Shown piece after piece: positions 36,501 through 42,431 of a stretch of 64,000 nucleotides of DNA (its first letter is position 1; each line of letters begins with the position of its first letter). Location of the stretch: positions 558,001 to 622,000 of the forward strand of contig CP144172.1 in assembly GCA_039636865.1 (NCBI GenBank), written 5' to 3'. A program made the position numbers and the translations under genes. Source of the stretch: Dermatophilaceae bacterium Sec6.4 (lineage in GTDB: Bacteria > Actinomycetota > Actinomycetes > Actinomycetales > Dermatophilaceae). The notes beneath the pieces are model-generated. The model did no database searches, was not told where the DNA came from, and saw nothing but the letters and a program-made list of their open reading frames with translations.

Positions 36501-36768
36501 TGGCCTCACGCTGACCGAGGCCGACTACGTCTACCTGCTCGATCCGTGGTGGAATCCCGCGACCGAGGCGCAGGCGATCGACCGGGTACACCGCATCGGC
36601 CAGGCGCGACCGGTGACCGTCTACCGGATGGTGTCTCAAGGCACCGTGGAGGAGAAGGTCGTGGCATTGCAGGATCGCAAACGGGACCTCTTCACCTCGG
36701 TGATGGACACCGGTGGCGCGATGTCCGGTGCCGTCACTGCCGCCGACATCGCTTCGCTGCTCGAATGA
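33520..36768 (+). CDS. SNF2-family DEAD/H helicase with N-terminal SWIM zinc finger
   Basis: A 1082-residue ATP-dependent DNA translocase. A SWIM finger (CSCPMQARCKHVATLL) lies near residue 100, followed by a large SNF2_assoc-type middle region. The motor begins at about residue 640 with QREGFSWLSTLWE. Motif I is ADDMGLGKTVQALAM, motif II is LDEAQWVKN (DEAQ), motif III TGTPLENSLMDLW, and motif VI QAIDRVHRIGQARPVTVYR. Bacterial members of this kind are linked to RNA-polymerase recycling (HepA/RapA-like) or DNA repair, but this SWIM class is uncharacterised. GTG 33520 gives VSDPWRAQ; a TTG at 33490 is also in frame. No defence-system partner genes are adjacent. Confidence 0.9.
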   Translation: MSDPWRAQAGDRSVNSFQVRGAEWLREVSDADIEAYVGDKAFERALGYVDAERVISINTGDQGRMLLGVIGGSRDHDYTTLVTRTADIGPTPRWTSRCSCPMQARCKHVATLLIVARESLGGTVEIDRSVLWRQFVAQYADQPSKTTRRLGLRMVPTTAPSTRYDSTPSRRIAIVPTYMGKTSRWVKEAAWHDVLHDNPQRPWESDQHDAVIALYRLADAGLLPNELYLDQFAATMWAALARASDAGVAVMQAYGVSSNLDLAPWPVTPQLDMAEDDDELVLRALLPGLPVGERILIGEPAHGVAIIERGGAMTLAGFTAPARPAMDQLLRWGQLRVPAADAAEFRFEALPRLVERGALPKLPGPEAEREPLRLQLRVDSPAEHEIRIRAGFRYADSRVHPVALGWAAAGRDRGSERELVQRLEPLLRTAGLLEPIGGLGWWPRAEHVLTGWAAVRAVEQVPEWSEHEDLHVVVEGELPAYEQVTDAPLIEIGTSDGLDPDWFDLRITVTIGGEEVPFEPLFAALVRGDEGMLLESGTWFTLDDPSLHRLRTLIEEMRGLIDRDPGASLSVNRFHVGLYDELVALGVPGEQSTRWSTAVGKLRDVENIEPPELPIGLQATLRPYQREGFSWLSTLWECDLGGVLADDMGLGKTVQALAMLARAHEMGELTEPVLVVAPSSVVGTWVSEAAKFAPDIPVVALPQTSRKRGRPLAESIGDAKIVVTSYAVLRLDADAFREHSWRGLILDEAQWVKNHRSKTFQAAKRIGAPFTLAITGTPLENSLMDLWSMFALAAPGLYPDPEVFSQRYRRPIESGREPELLDQLRRRIKPLMLRRTKEAVASDLPAKQIQLLHVEPSGRHEATYRRHLQRERARILGLLEDADTNRVAILASLTKLRQLALDPRLVDDSYPAGEQSAKLTVLTEHLRELHEEGHRALVFSQFTSYLGLARDALDAAGVTTSYLDGSTRNRQQVIDGFKAGDQTAFLISLKAGGVGLTLTEADYVYLLDPWWNPATEAQAIDRVHRIGQARPVTVYRMVSQGTVEEKVVALQDRKRDLFTSVMDTGGAMSGAVTAADIASLLE

Positions 36769-36817
36769 TCTGATGACTCGTCCTGCATCCCGGCGTACTC
36801 GCCGGTAGTGTCGGCGC

Positions 36818-37693
36818 ATGAAGTTACCGCTCTCGCATCCTCGTTCGTATGCCGGTAAGCGCGCCCTGGTCACGGGCGGCTGCAGTGGATTCGGGCTGGC
36901 ACTGGTCAACCTTCTGGCTGCCGAAGCCGCTCGGGTGCTGGTCGTCGACGTCCACGAACAGGCGCCGGAGGGTGTGCTGCCCGCAGGGGTGGAGTATCGG
37001 CAACTCGACGTGCGCTCGGACGAGCAGTGGGATGAGGCCCGGTTGTGGGTGGAATCGAACTGGCACGGGCTGGACCTGCTGATCAACAACGCCGGGGTTG
37101 CAGCGGGCGGCCGGATCGATATGCTCTCGATGGACGACTGGAGCTGGATCATCGACATCAACCTGCTCGGTGTCGTCCGCGGTTGCCGCACCTTCACGCC
37201 GATGATGAAGGAAGCGAACAGCGGGCAGATCGTCAACACGGGGTCGCTCGCAGGTTTGGTCCACGCGCCGGGCATGTCGTCCTACAACGCGGTCAAGGCC
37301 GGAGTCGTGGCAGTGTCTGAGACCTTGCTACACGAACTGTCGCCCTGGAACATTTCTGTCTCGGTGATCTGCCCGAGCTTCTTTCGCACCAACCTCGCCT
37401 CGTCACTACAGGGCAAGGACGTGGAGATGGAGCTGAGTGCGGTCGACCTGATCAACAAGGCGCCACGCAGCGCCAAGCAGGTCGCTGAAGTCGCCTATGA
37501 GGGTATGAAGGTCGGTAAGTTCCTGATCATGACGGATGCGGAGGGTCGAATCGCTTACCACAGCAAGCGATTCAATCGTCGTGCGTACAGCGCCGCGATG
37601 AAGCGCACAGGTGCCACACTGGCCGAGGGGCGCCCGTTGATGCCGGCGTTCGTGGAGAAGTTCCAGGCACGAGCGGCCAGACGCTCGAAGTAG
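36818..37693 (+). CDS. Short-chain dehydrogenase/reductase
   Basis: A 291-residue classical SDR. Cofactor loop ALVTGGCSGFGLALV (TGxxxGxG), NNAG motif INNAGVAAGG, catalytic serine in NTGSLAGLVHAPG, and YNAVKAGV with catalytic Tyr and Lys. The aspartate in VVDVHEQ at the end of strand 2 favours NAD over NADP. A C-terminal extension of about 60 residues (FNRRAYSAAMKRTG...) is as in long-chain-alcohol or steroid-type members. The substrate is unknown. Its start is just behind a degenerate intergenic module. Confidence 0.9.
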   Translation: MKLPLSHPRSYAGKRALVTGGCSGFGLALVNLLAAEAARVLVVDVHEQAPEGVLPAGVEYRQLDVRSDEQWDEARLWVESNWHGLDLLINNAGVAAGGRIDMLSMDDWSWIIDINLLGVVRGCRTFTPMMKEANSGQIVNTGSLAGLVHAPGMSSYNAVKAGVVAVSETLLHELSPWNISVSVICPSFFRTNLASSLQGKDVEMELSAVDLINKAPRSAKQVAEVAYEGMKVGKFLIMTDAEGRIAYHSKRFNRRAYSAAMKRTGATLAEGRPLMPAFVEKFQARAARRSK

Positions 37694-37708
37694 CACGACG
37701 TCGAGCCT

Positions 37709-38776
37709 TTACCCCGTCAGAGCCCAGCTGCGCGCTTCGTTGCGGTCCAGTGCAGCCACTACTGCGGCGTGCGGAAATGTCAGGGCCAGTAGCACTCCTA
37801 TTTCGGCATGCAGTCCCGCCAGGTCCCGAAGCAACCACATCGCTGCCACTGCGCTCAGGGCTGCGAGGGAGGGTAGCGAGCCGGCCACCAACAGTCGCCG
37901 CGCGGCGTTCCACCAGTCTCGGGAGGAAGGTACCGAAGCGGAGGGCTGCCGGGCGAGGTCCAGAAGCCGGCCCGTGTGGCGCACGGCGTGCCAGAGCCCG
38001 AACCAGACTCCGAAAGCTGCCACGGGAGGGGCGACAGCGAAGGCGAGCGTCAACAGGGCCAACTCTGCGGCGTCCAGGAACCGATGGCGACTGAGTTGTA
38101 CTGCGATCGCGACCACAACGGCCACGGCAACAAGTAGCAGACCCACTGGAGCACTGGCCGGCAACACGCGGGCGAGCCAGCTGGACATCGGTCGTACCAG
38201 CTCCGCGGTGCGGTCGGGCCGAGCCCAGAGCAGCAGGCCGACAACAACCAGCCCCGGAGCGACTGTCGCTGCCCACTCCTCACGCGGACCGGGGACGGCC
38301 CGCCCGGCGCGCTCGGCAGTCGTCACGACCTCGCCCCGGCCGAAGTGCAGTGCCGACAGGACGAGGAACGCCACGATGGTTACGGACGGCATGATGAGCG
38401 AGGCCGTGAAGGCGAGGCCCGCGACGCCGGCATATGCAACTACAAAGGCCAGCAGTCGAGTACCACGGGTTGTGGCGCAGGACCTGCTATCCGCAGAAGT
38501 CGTGGACCACCGCGGGACAAGGTGGTCGACTGCGCCGTGTGGGATGCCCAGGGCCGCCCCGACCACCGCGATCGGGACAGCGAGGGAGTCGGCTGTGTGT
38601 GGTGCCAGAAGGGAGAGGACGACGAGCGCGACGAGCGCGGCAATCGGGAGGATCGTCAGCAGTGGCAATGCTGCCATTGCGGTTGTCTGCGCTCTGGGTT
38701 TTTCACGCACATCTGACGCGCACCCACCGGCCGGCCGCCGAGCTGGCGCGGCGACCGACCGAACGTGCGGGGGCAA
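37709..38776 (-). CDS. blh: Brp/Blh-family beta-carotene 15,15'-dioxygenase
   Basis: Multi-pass membrane enzyme that cleaves beta-carotene to two retinal molecules. Conserved histidines of the non-haem iron site are seen in GIPHGAVDHLVP, LSALHFGRGEV, WHAVRHTGRLL and TFPHAAVVAALD. There are about eight to nine hydrophobic helices. The TTG at 38776 would couple it to the rhodopsin stop two bases upstream; GTG 38710 and ATG 38677 are alternatives and I cannot decide, since none has a good ribosome site. Lying right after a rhodopsin gene, it would supply its chromophore. No carotenoid-biosynthesis genes are in the window. Confidence 0.92.
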   Translation of the reverse strand: MPPHVRSVAAPARRPAGGCASDVREKPRAQTTAMAALPLLTILPIAALVALVVLSLLAPHTADSLAVPIAVVGAALGIPHGAVDHLVPRWSTTSADSRSCATTRGTRLLAFVVAYAGVAGLAFTASLIMPSVTIVAFLVLSALHFGRGEVVTTAERAGRAVPGPREEWAATVAPGLVVVGLLLWARPDRTAELVRPMSSWLARVLPASAPVGLLLVAVAVVVAIAVQLSRHRFLDAAELALLTLAFAVAPPVAAFGVWFGLWHAVRHTGRLLDLARQPSASVPSSRDWWNAARRLLVAGSLPSLAALSAVAAMWLLRDLAGLHAEIGVLLALTFPHAAVVAALDRNEARSWALTG

Positions 38777-38778
38777 GG

Positions 38779-39612
38779 TCAGGCCGCGTCTGGCTGGACC
38801 ACGCGTGCGTGGTCGTCGTCGTACTGCGCGTCCTCGAGGCGACTCTTCATCCGGGCAACCTTGAAGATGACCAGACCATAGGCGGCCTTGGCGAGAATGT
38901 CCGCCACGCTGTACCCGGCCTGTCGTAGAACGAAGCCGTTTGCGCCGCCGAAGAAGCTACCGCCGATGATCGGGAACAGGTAGGCAATCGGGTAGACGGA
39001 CCACAGGACGACGAGCGAGATGCGGAGCAATTTGATCGTTCCCACAACCTCCCGCGGTTGGCGGTCGAGGGACTTGCTCAGCTCGACGAACAGCACGTAG
39101 ACGATGTAGATGAACGGAATCATCGAGAGTCCGCCCCACAGCGCACGGATACCGGTGCTCGTGGCAATCTCACCCGGGTAGCCGAGCAGGATCATCAGGG
39201 CCGAGGCAGGCACCAACTTGGTCAACAGCCCGCGCTGGTCCTTACGGCCCAGGGCCATGACAGCGATGGTCTCAACGAGCAGCAGCGGCACGGTGAGTAG
39301 CCAGTCGACGTACCGATAGGCCTCATTGAACTCCACGTTCGACAAGGCATGGGCGGCGGTGACGGTGGCGCCGGCTGGATAGCTGGCATTCAAGTTGTTA
39401 AATATTCTGAAGTAGTGGTACGCGGCGATACCACACACTATGGCCGAGACAACCAGCGCATTGCGGTAGCGCGGGGAAACCCGGTCACGGGAGAAGAGCA
39501 GGTAGATCGCTGTGAAGAGCATGGATGCGATCACTAGGGAAAAAAGGTTGTAGACAGTGGCGAACTGGCTTGAGGTGAGGGAAGAGATGTTGATGCCAGA
39601 TGCTGTGACCAT
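38779..39612 (-). CDS. Light-driven proton-pumping rhodopsin (actinorhodopsin/xanthorhodopsin-like)
   Basis: A 277-residue seven-helix retinal protein. Helix C reads RYVDWLLTVPLLLVE, giving the D-T-E triad (Asp103 acceptor, Thr107, Glu114 donor) of outward proton pumps. Leu111 matches the green-light form at proteorhodopsin position 105. His66 in AYHYFRIFNN pairs with the acceptor as His75 does in proteorhodopsin, and Lys242 in ADILAKAAYG holds retinal. The long helix B-C loop and the glycine pair at 160-161 (ALWGGLSMIPF) resemble xanthorhodopsin, where a glycine opens a carotenoid-antenna groove; antenna use is inference. ATG 39612 has AGGAG 6 nt upstream. It precedes blh and follows a CarH-like regulator. 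Confidence 0.96.
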   Translation of the reverse strand: MVTASGINISSLTSSQFATVYNLFSLVIASMLFTAIYLLFSRDRVSPRYRNALVVSAIVCGIAAYHYFRIFNNLNASYPAGATVTAAHALSNVEFNEAYRYVDWLLTVPLLLVETIAVMALGRKDQRGLLTKLVPASALMILLGYPGEIATSTGIRALWGGLSMIPFIYIVYVLFVELSKSLDRQPREVVGTIKLLRISLVVLWSVYPIAYLFPIIGGSFFGGANGFVLRQAGYSVADILAKAAYGLVIFKVARMKSRLEDAQYDDDHARVVQPDAA

Positions 39613-39676
39613 CGGCGCTCCTGGGTGATGCGGCGTCGTTGCCGCTTCCATTGCCCACCATGTGGCGGACCGGAAG

Positions 39677-39718
39677 ATGGTAACTCGCTGAATGTCAAAT
39701 CAGCAAGTTGTGCAACTT
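39677..39718 (-). promoter_or_regulatory. Rhodopsin promoter with overlapping palindromic operator candidate
   Basis: On the minus strand TTGCTG (39701-39706) and TACCAT (39677-39682) are 18 nt apart and could be -35/-10. A palindrome AAGTTG-TG-CAACTT at 39705-39718 overlaps the -35 box. It lies between the regulator stop (39739) and the rhodopsin start (39612), the right place for light control by the CarH-like protein. Confidence 0.5.
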
Positions 39719-39738
39719 TGAGAGAAAAACTGCGGAGC

Positions 39739-40653
39739 TCAGCCGGTGCTGTCCTTGGTAGCTGCAGTGACAAGTTCATCGACTGCGCCTGCCAGGTCGG
39801 TGCAGCGGTGGGCACCGCCTACGTCGGCGCCGGCCCAGCCGGGCCCACCGACCACGATGGTGATGCGGCGATGAGCCTTGGCGAGCATCGGAAGATCGGC
39901 CACCGCGGTGTCATCGGGGGTGGAGAGCCACACGAACGCGGCCAGCGCACGGGTGCGTTTTGCGGCGGCGACGAGGGCAGGTACCGGGGTGCGCGGCCCC
40001 AGTAGGCGTGAAGGGACGCCGCGCTCGGCCAACGCGGCCCGCACAGCGTGCAACGCCAGGACATGTTCGTCGCGGGGACCGGCGGCCAGCAGGACCGGCG
40101 GGTCCTGCGGTCGACCGATGACCTCGGCAACATGCCGGACAAATGCCGTGCTGACTGCCTGGCTGAGCAGGTGCTCGATCTCGATGCCATTGCCGGTCCG
40201 CTGCCAGTATTCTCCCGCCGACACCAGCACCGGTCGGATCACGTCCTGCCACGTCGCCAGCGTGCCTTCGTCGCGCAGGGCCTGGATCACTGCATCCTCG
40301 ACGGCCATCTCGTCCAGCCGGGAAGCGGCGCGGGCAACCCCGCGGGCTCGGGGCCCGGCACCCGGCACGGCGAGCACTGAGCCCCCGGCGCCCGAGCGCC
40401 GCGACGAGGGCCCCGTTGTCGGCGCAGGCAACGTCACGCCCAACTCGGTAGCAGCGGCGTTCGCCGGCGTCAGACCACTCACGACCGCGGTGTGCACGCG
40501 TTGCAACCGGGAAAGGTCGTCCATCGTGTATCGGCGGTGCCCTCCTGGCGTGCGGCCGGAGGCTGTCATCCCATAACGCGAACCCCACATGCGCACGGTG
40601 GACGGCGTGACGCCCAGCCGCCCCGCGACGTCCCCGACCGAAAGTAGCTCCAC
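39739..40653 (-). CDS. MerR-family cobalamin-binding photoreceptor regulator (CarH/LitR-like)
   Basis: A 304-residue regulator. Residues 4-55 are a MerR winged helix (SVGDVAGRLGVTPSTVRMW, GGHRRYTMDDLSRLQ). The C-terminal half has the helix bundle and Rossmann domain that bind adenosylcobalamin. Key positions match Thermus CarH: Trp150 and Glu160-His161 keep the W-x9-EH spacing that caps the upper face of B12, and His197 (PRDEHVLAL) fits the lower ligand. In that family the dark tetramer represses, and light breaks the Co-C bond and releases DNA. Immediately upstream of rhodopsin and blh on the same strand, it probably makes the operon light-inducible; operator identity is inference. Confidence 0.88.
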   Translation of the reverse strand: MELLSVGDVAGRLGVTPSTVRMWGSRYGMTASGRTPGGHRRYTMDDLSRLQRVHTAVVSGLTPANAAATELGVTLPAPTTGPSSRRSGAGGSVLAVPGAGPRARGVARAASRLDEMAVEDAVIQALRDEGTLATWQDVIRPVLVSAGEYWQRTGNGIEIEHLLSQAVSTAFVRHVAEVIGRPQDPPVLLAAGPRDEHVLALHAVRAALAERGVPSRLLGPRTPVPALVAAAKRTRALAAFVWLSTPDDTAVADLPMLAKAHRRITIVVGGPGWAGADVGGAHRCTDLAGAVDELVTAATKDSTG

Positions 40654-40694
40654 TCAAAGATCGTGGCACACGCCCCTGGCATAGTTCACAGCTG

Positions 40695-41648
40695 TCAGGA
40701 CTCCTGGTCCGGTGGCGCCTGCTCGTCTCGTTCCGCCCACTCCAACAGGGTGTCCAAACCGAACGCCGTGTCGTCGATTTCCGAATGCAGGTCACCCAGT
40801 CGGGCGAACCGTTCAGGCATGGTCGCGATCGTCATGTCGCCTGGCTCGACGTCATCCACCTCGGACCACTGGATGGGCGCCGACACCGTCGCCTCGGGGT
40901 TACCGCGCACCGAATACGCGCTCGCAATGGTGTGGTCGCGGGCGTTCTGGTTGTAGTCCACGAAGACGGCAGCAGGGTCACGGTCCTTGCGCCACCAGGT
41001 CGTGGTGATCTCCTTCGGTCCACGGCGTTCGAGCTCGCGGGCAAAGGCGAACGCAGCACGGCGTACATCGGCGAACTCCCACCGTGGCTCGATGCGCACG
41101 TAGATATGCAGACCCGAGCCCCCGGAAGTTTTTGGGAAGCCACGGATGCCGAGCTCGTCCAGCACCTCGTGCGCCAGGTGCGCGGTGCGGCGGACCGCGT
41201 CGAAGGAAGCCTCCGGCATCGGGTCCAGGTCGATGCGCCACTCGTCGGGCCGCTCGGTGTCGGCGCGCCGGGAGTTCCAGGGGTGGAACTCCACAGTCGA
41301 CATCTGCACGGCCCAGAGGACACTGGCCAACTCTGTGACGCACAGCTCGTCGGCGGTGCGGTTCCAGCGAGGGAAGTGGATCTGCACTGTTTCCAGCCAC
41401 TCCGGGGCACCGCGTGGCACCCGCTTCTGGTGCACCTTCTCGCCCTCGACGCCCGTCGGGAAGCGGTGCAGCATGCATGGTCGCTCCCGCAGCGCCCGGA
41501 CAATCCCGTCGCCGACGGAGAGGTAGTAGTTCGCCAGGTCGAGCTTGGTCTCCCCGCGGCCGGGGAAGTAGACGCGGTCGGGATTCGACACGCGTACCGT
41601 GCGGTCGCCGACTTTCAGCTCGACTGCAGGGCTACCTTTGCTCGCCAT
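40695..41648 (-). CDS. LigD-type primase-polymerase (NHEJ polymerase domain), stand-alone
   Basis: A 317-residue archaeo-eukaryotic primase-superfamily polymerase equal to the polymerase domain of mycobacterial LigD. The metal-binding aspartates are in EWRIDLDPMP, the sugar/phosphate loop is FPKTSGGSGLHIYVRI, and NQNARDHTIASAYSVR is the conserved 5'-phosphate/template segment. There is no ligase or phosphoesterase domain and no Ku gene beside it, so it is either part of split non-homologous end joining encoded elsewhere or a gap-filling enzyme of its own. Its start at 41648 diverges from a small membrane-protein gene. Confidence 0.92.
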   Translation of the reverse strand: MASKGSPAVELKVGDRTVRVSNPDRVYFPGRGETKLDLANYYLSVGDGIVRALRERPCMLHRFPTGVEGEKVHQKRVPRGAPEWLETVQIHFPRWNRTADELCVTELASVLWAVQMSTVEFHPWNSRRADTERPDEWRIDLDPMPEASFDAVRRTAHLAHEVLDELGIRGFPKTSGGSGLHIYVRIEPRWEFADVRRAAFAFARELERRGPKEITTTWWRKDRDPAAVFVDYNQNARDHTIASAYSVRGNPEATVSAPIQWSEVDDVEPGDMTIATMPERFARLGDLHSEIDDTAFGLDTLLEWAERDEQAPPDQES

Positions 41649-41848
41649 ATCTCAGGAACCTACCGGGGCGCTGCGTGGGCACGTGTACGCACATTGCGCA
41701 CTGTTGTCCCGAACTGTCGTCCTACGGGTGGGGTGTGCGAGTTGCCGCGCATCCGCTGGGCGTCATGCAGTGGATATGCTCGCGGTTTCATTCGCTGATT
41801 CCCAGGTGCGCGCCCGCCGGGGACCCCGACGAGCTGAGCAGGTGCGAC

Positions 41849-42094
41849 ATGAAGAGAAGAAAGTTGATCTTCTGTATCGGGCTCAGCATTGCCTCGGTCG
41901 GTGCTGGATACGGCATATGGGGCGTGGTGCTGTTGAGTCGAGGGGGTGACAGCGCCAATATCGGCTCAGGGATCGCAATTCTGCTGGGTGGGATGCTGCT
42001 GTTGCTGGGTGCCGCAGCCATGTTGTCGACGCGGGTCTTTCGCAGGCGAAGCGCAAAATCGCCCCTGCCGGTGCGGCGATCCACGCCCGAATAG
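41849..42094 (+). CDS. Small two-helix membrane protein, unknown
   Basis: An 81-residue protein. MKRRKLIFCIGLSIASVGAG begins the first span and IGSGIAILLGGMLLLLGAAA the second, with a basic cytosolic tail (RVFRRRSAKSPLPVRR). Ribosome site is weak (GAGCAGG). Coding is likely from the ordered hydrophobic pattern, but no homology is recognised. Its stop is 6 nt before a perfect 22-bp palindrome. Confidence 0.5.
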   Translation: MKRRKLIFCIGLSIASVGAGYGIWGVVLLSRGGDSANIGSGIAILLGGMLLLLGAAAMLSTRVFRRRSAKSPLPVRRSTPE

Positions 42095-42100
42095 GTTTAT

Positions 42101-42122
42101 ATTTGCCCGATATCGGGCAAAT
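42101..42122. promoter_or_regulatory. 22-bp perfect palindrome, probable operator
   Basis: Every base from 42101 to 42122 pairs with its mirror around GATATC; the core is TTTGCCCGATATCGGGCAAA. It lies 37 nt upstream of a small conserved gene and about 310 nt upstream of glmS. The symmetry and AT-flanked GC arms look like a dimeric repressor site. No regulator gene is adjacent. Confidence 0.7.
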
Positions 42123-42159
42123 TCGTGCATGTGATGGGATTTCGCAGCAGAATCGACGG

Positions 42160-42420
42160 GTGCCAGACGAAGAAATCGTCCGGCGGGTCGCTGAAACGAG
42201 CGGACTGTCGGAGGCTGAAGCGACGCGTGTCGTCGATGACGTGATTGCCTGGTATGCCGAGCCGGTCGAGCAGTTCGTCCGGCGCCGCCACGCTCATCAC
42301 CAGACCTACGGCAAACGCAACGAGGCGATCTTCGACCTCGTTGCTGCCGAGCTGGCGGCCAGAGTCGTTGCGGCACCAGAACTCTCAGCCCGGCAGGTGC
42401 GCCGGATCATCTATGGATAG
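42160..42420 (+). CDS. Small conserved hypothetical protein upstream of glmS
   Basis: An 86-residue helical protein starting at GTG 42160 (VPDEEIVRRVAETSGLSEAE). The sequence is mainly amphipathic helices with RRRHAHHQTYGKRNEAIFDL and ends in RQVRRIIYG. A helix-turn-helix-like segment is possible at residues 8-30. Its stop is 11 nt before glmS, so it shares that transcript. Function unknown; proximity suggests a role linked to glucosamine supply or its control. Confidence 0.6.
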   Translation: MPDEEIVRRVAETSGLSEAEATRVVDDVIAWYAEPVEQFVRRRHAHHQTYGKRNEAIFDLVAAELAARVVAAPELSARQVRRIIYG

Positions 42421-42431
42421 GACACCCCTCC

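Noticed and set aside
33520..37693. SNF2 helicase plus neighbours as a DISARM/Druantia-like defence island
   Set aside because: No methylase, phospholipase D, DUF1998 or nuclease gene is near, and flanking genes are metabolic.
42103..42159. Upstream extension of the 86-residue protein from TTG 42103
   Set aside because: Would encode half of the 22-bp palindrome; GTG 42160 starts the ordered helical part.
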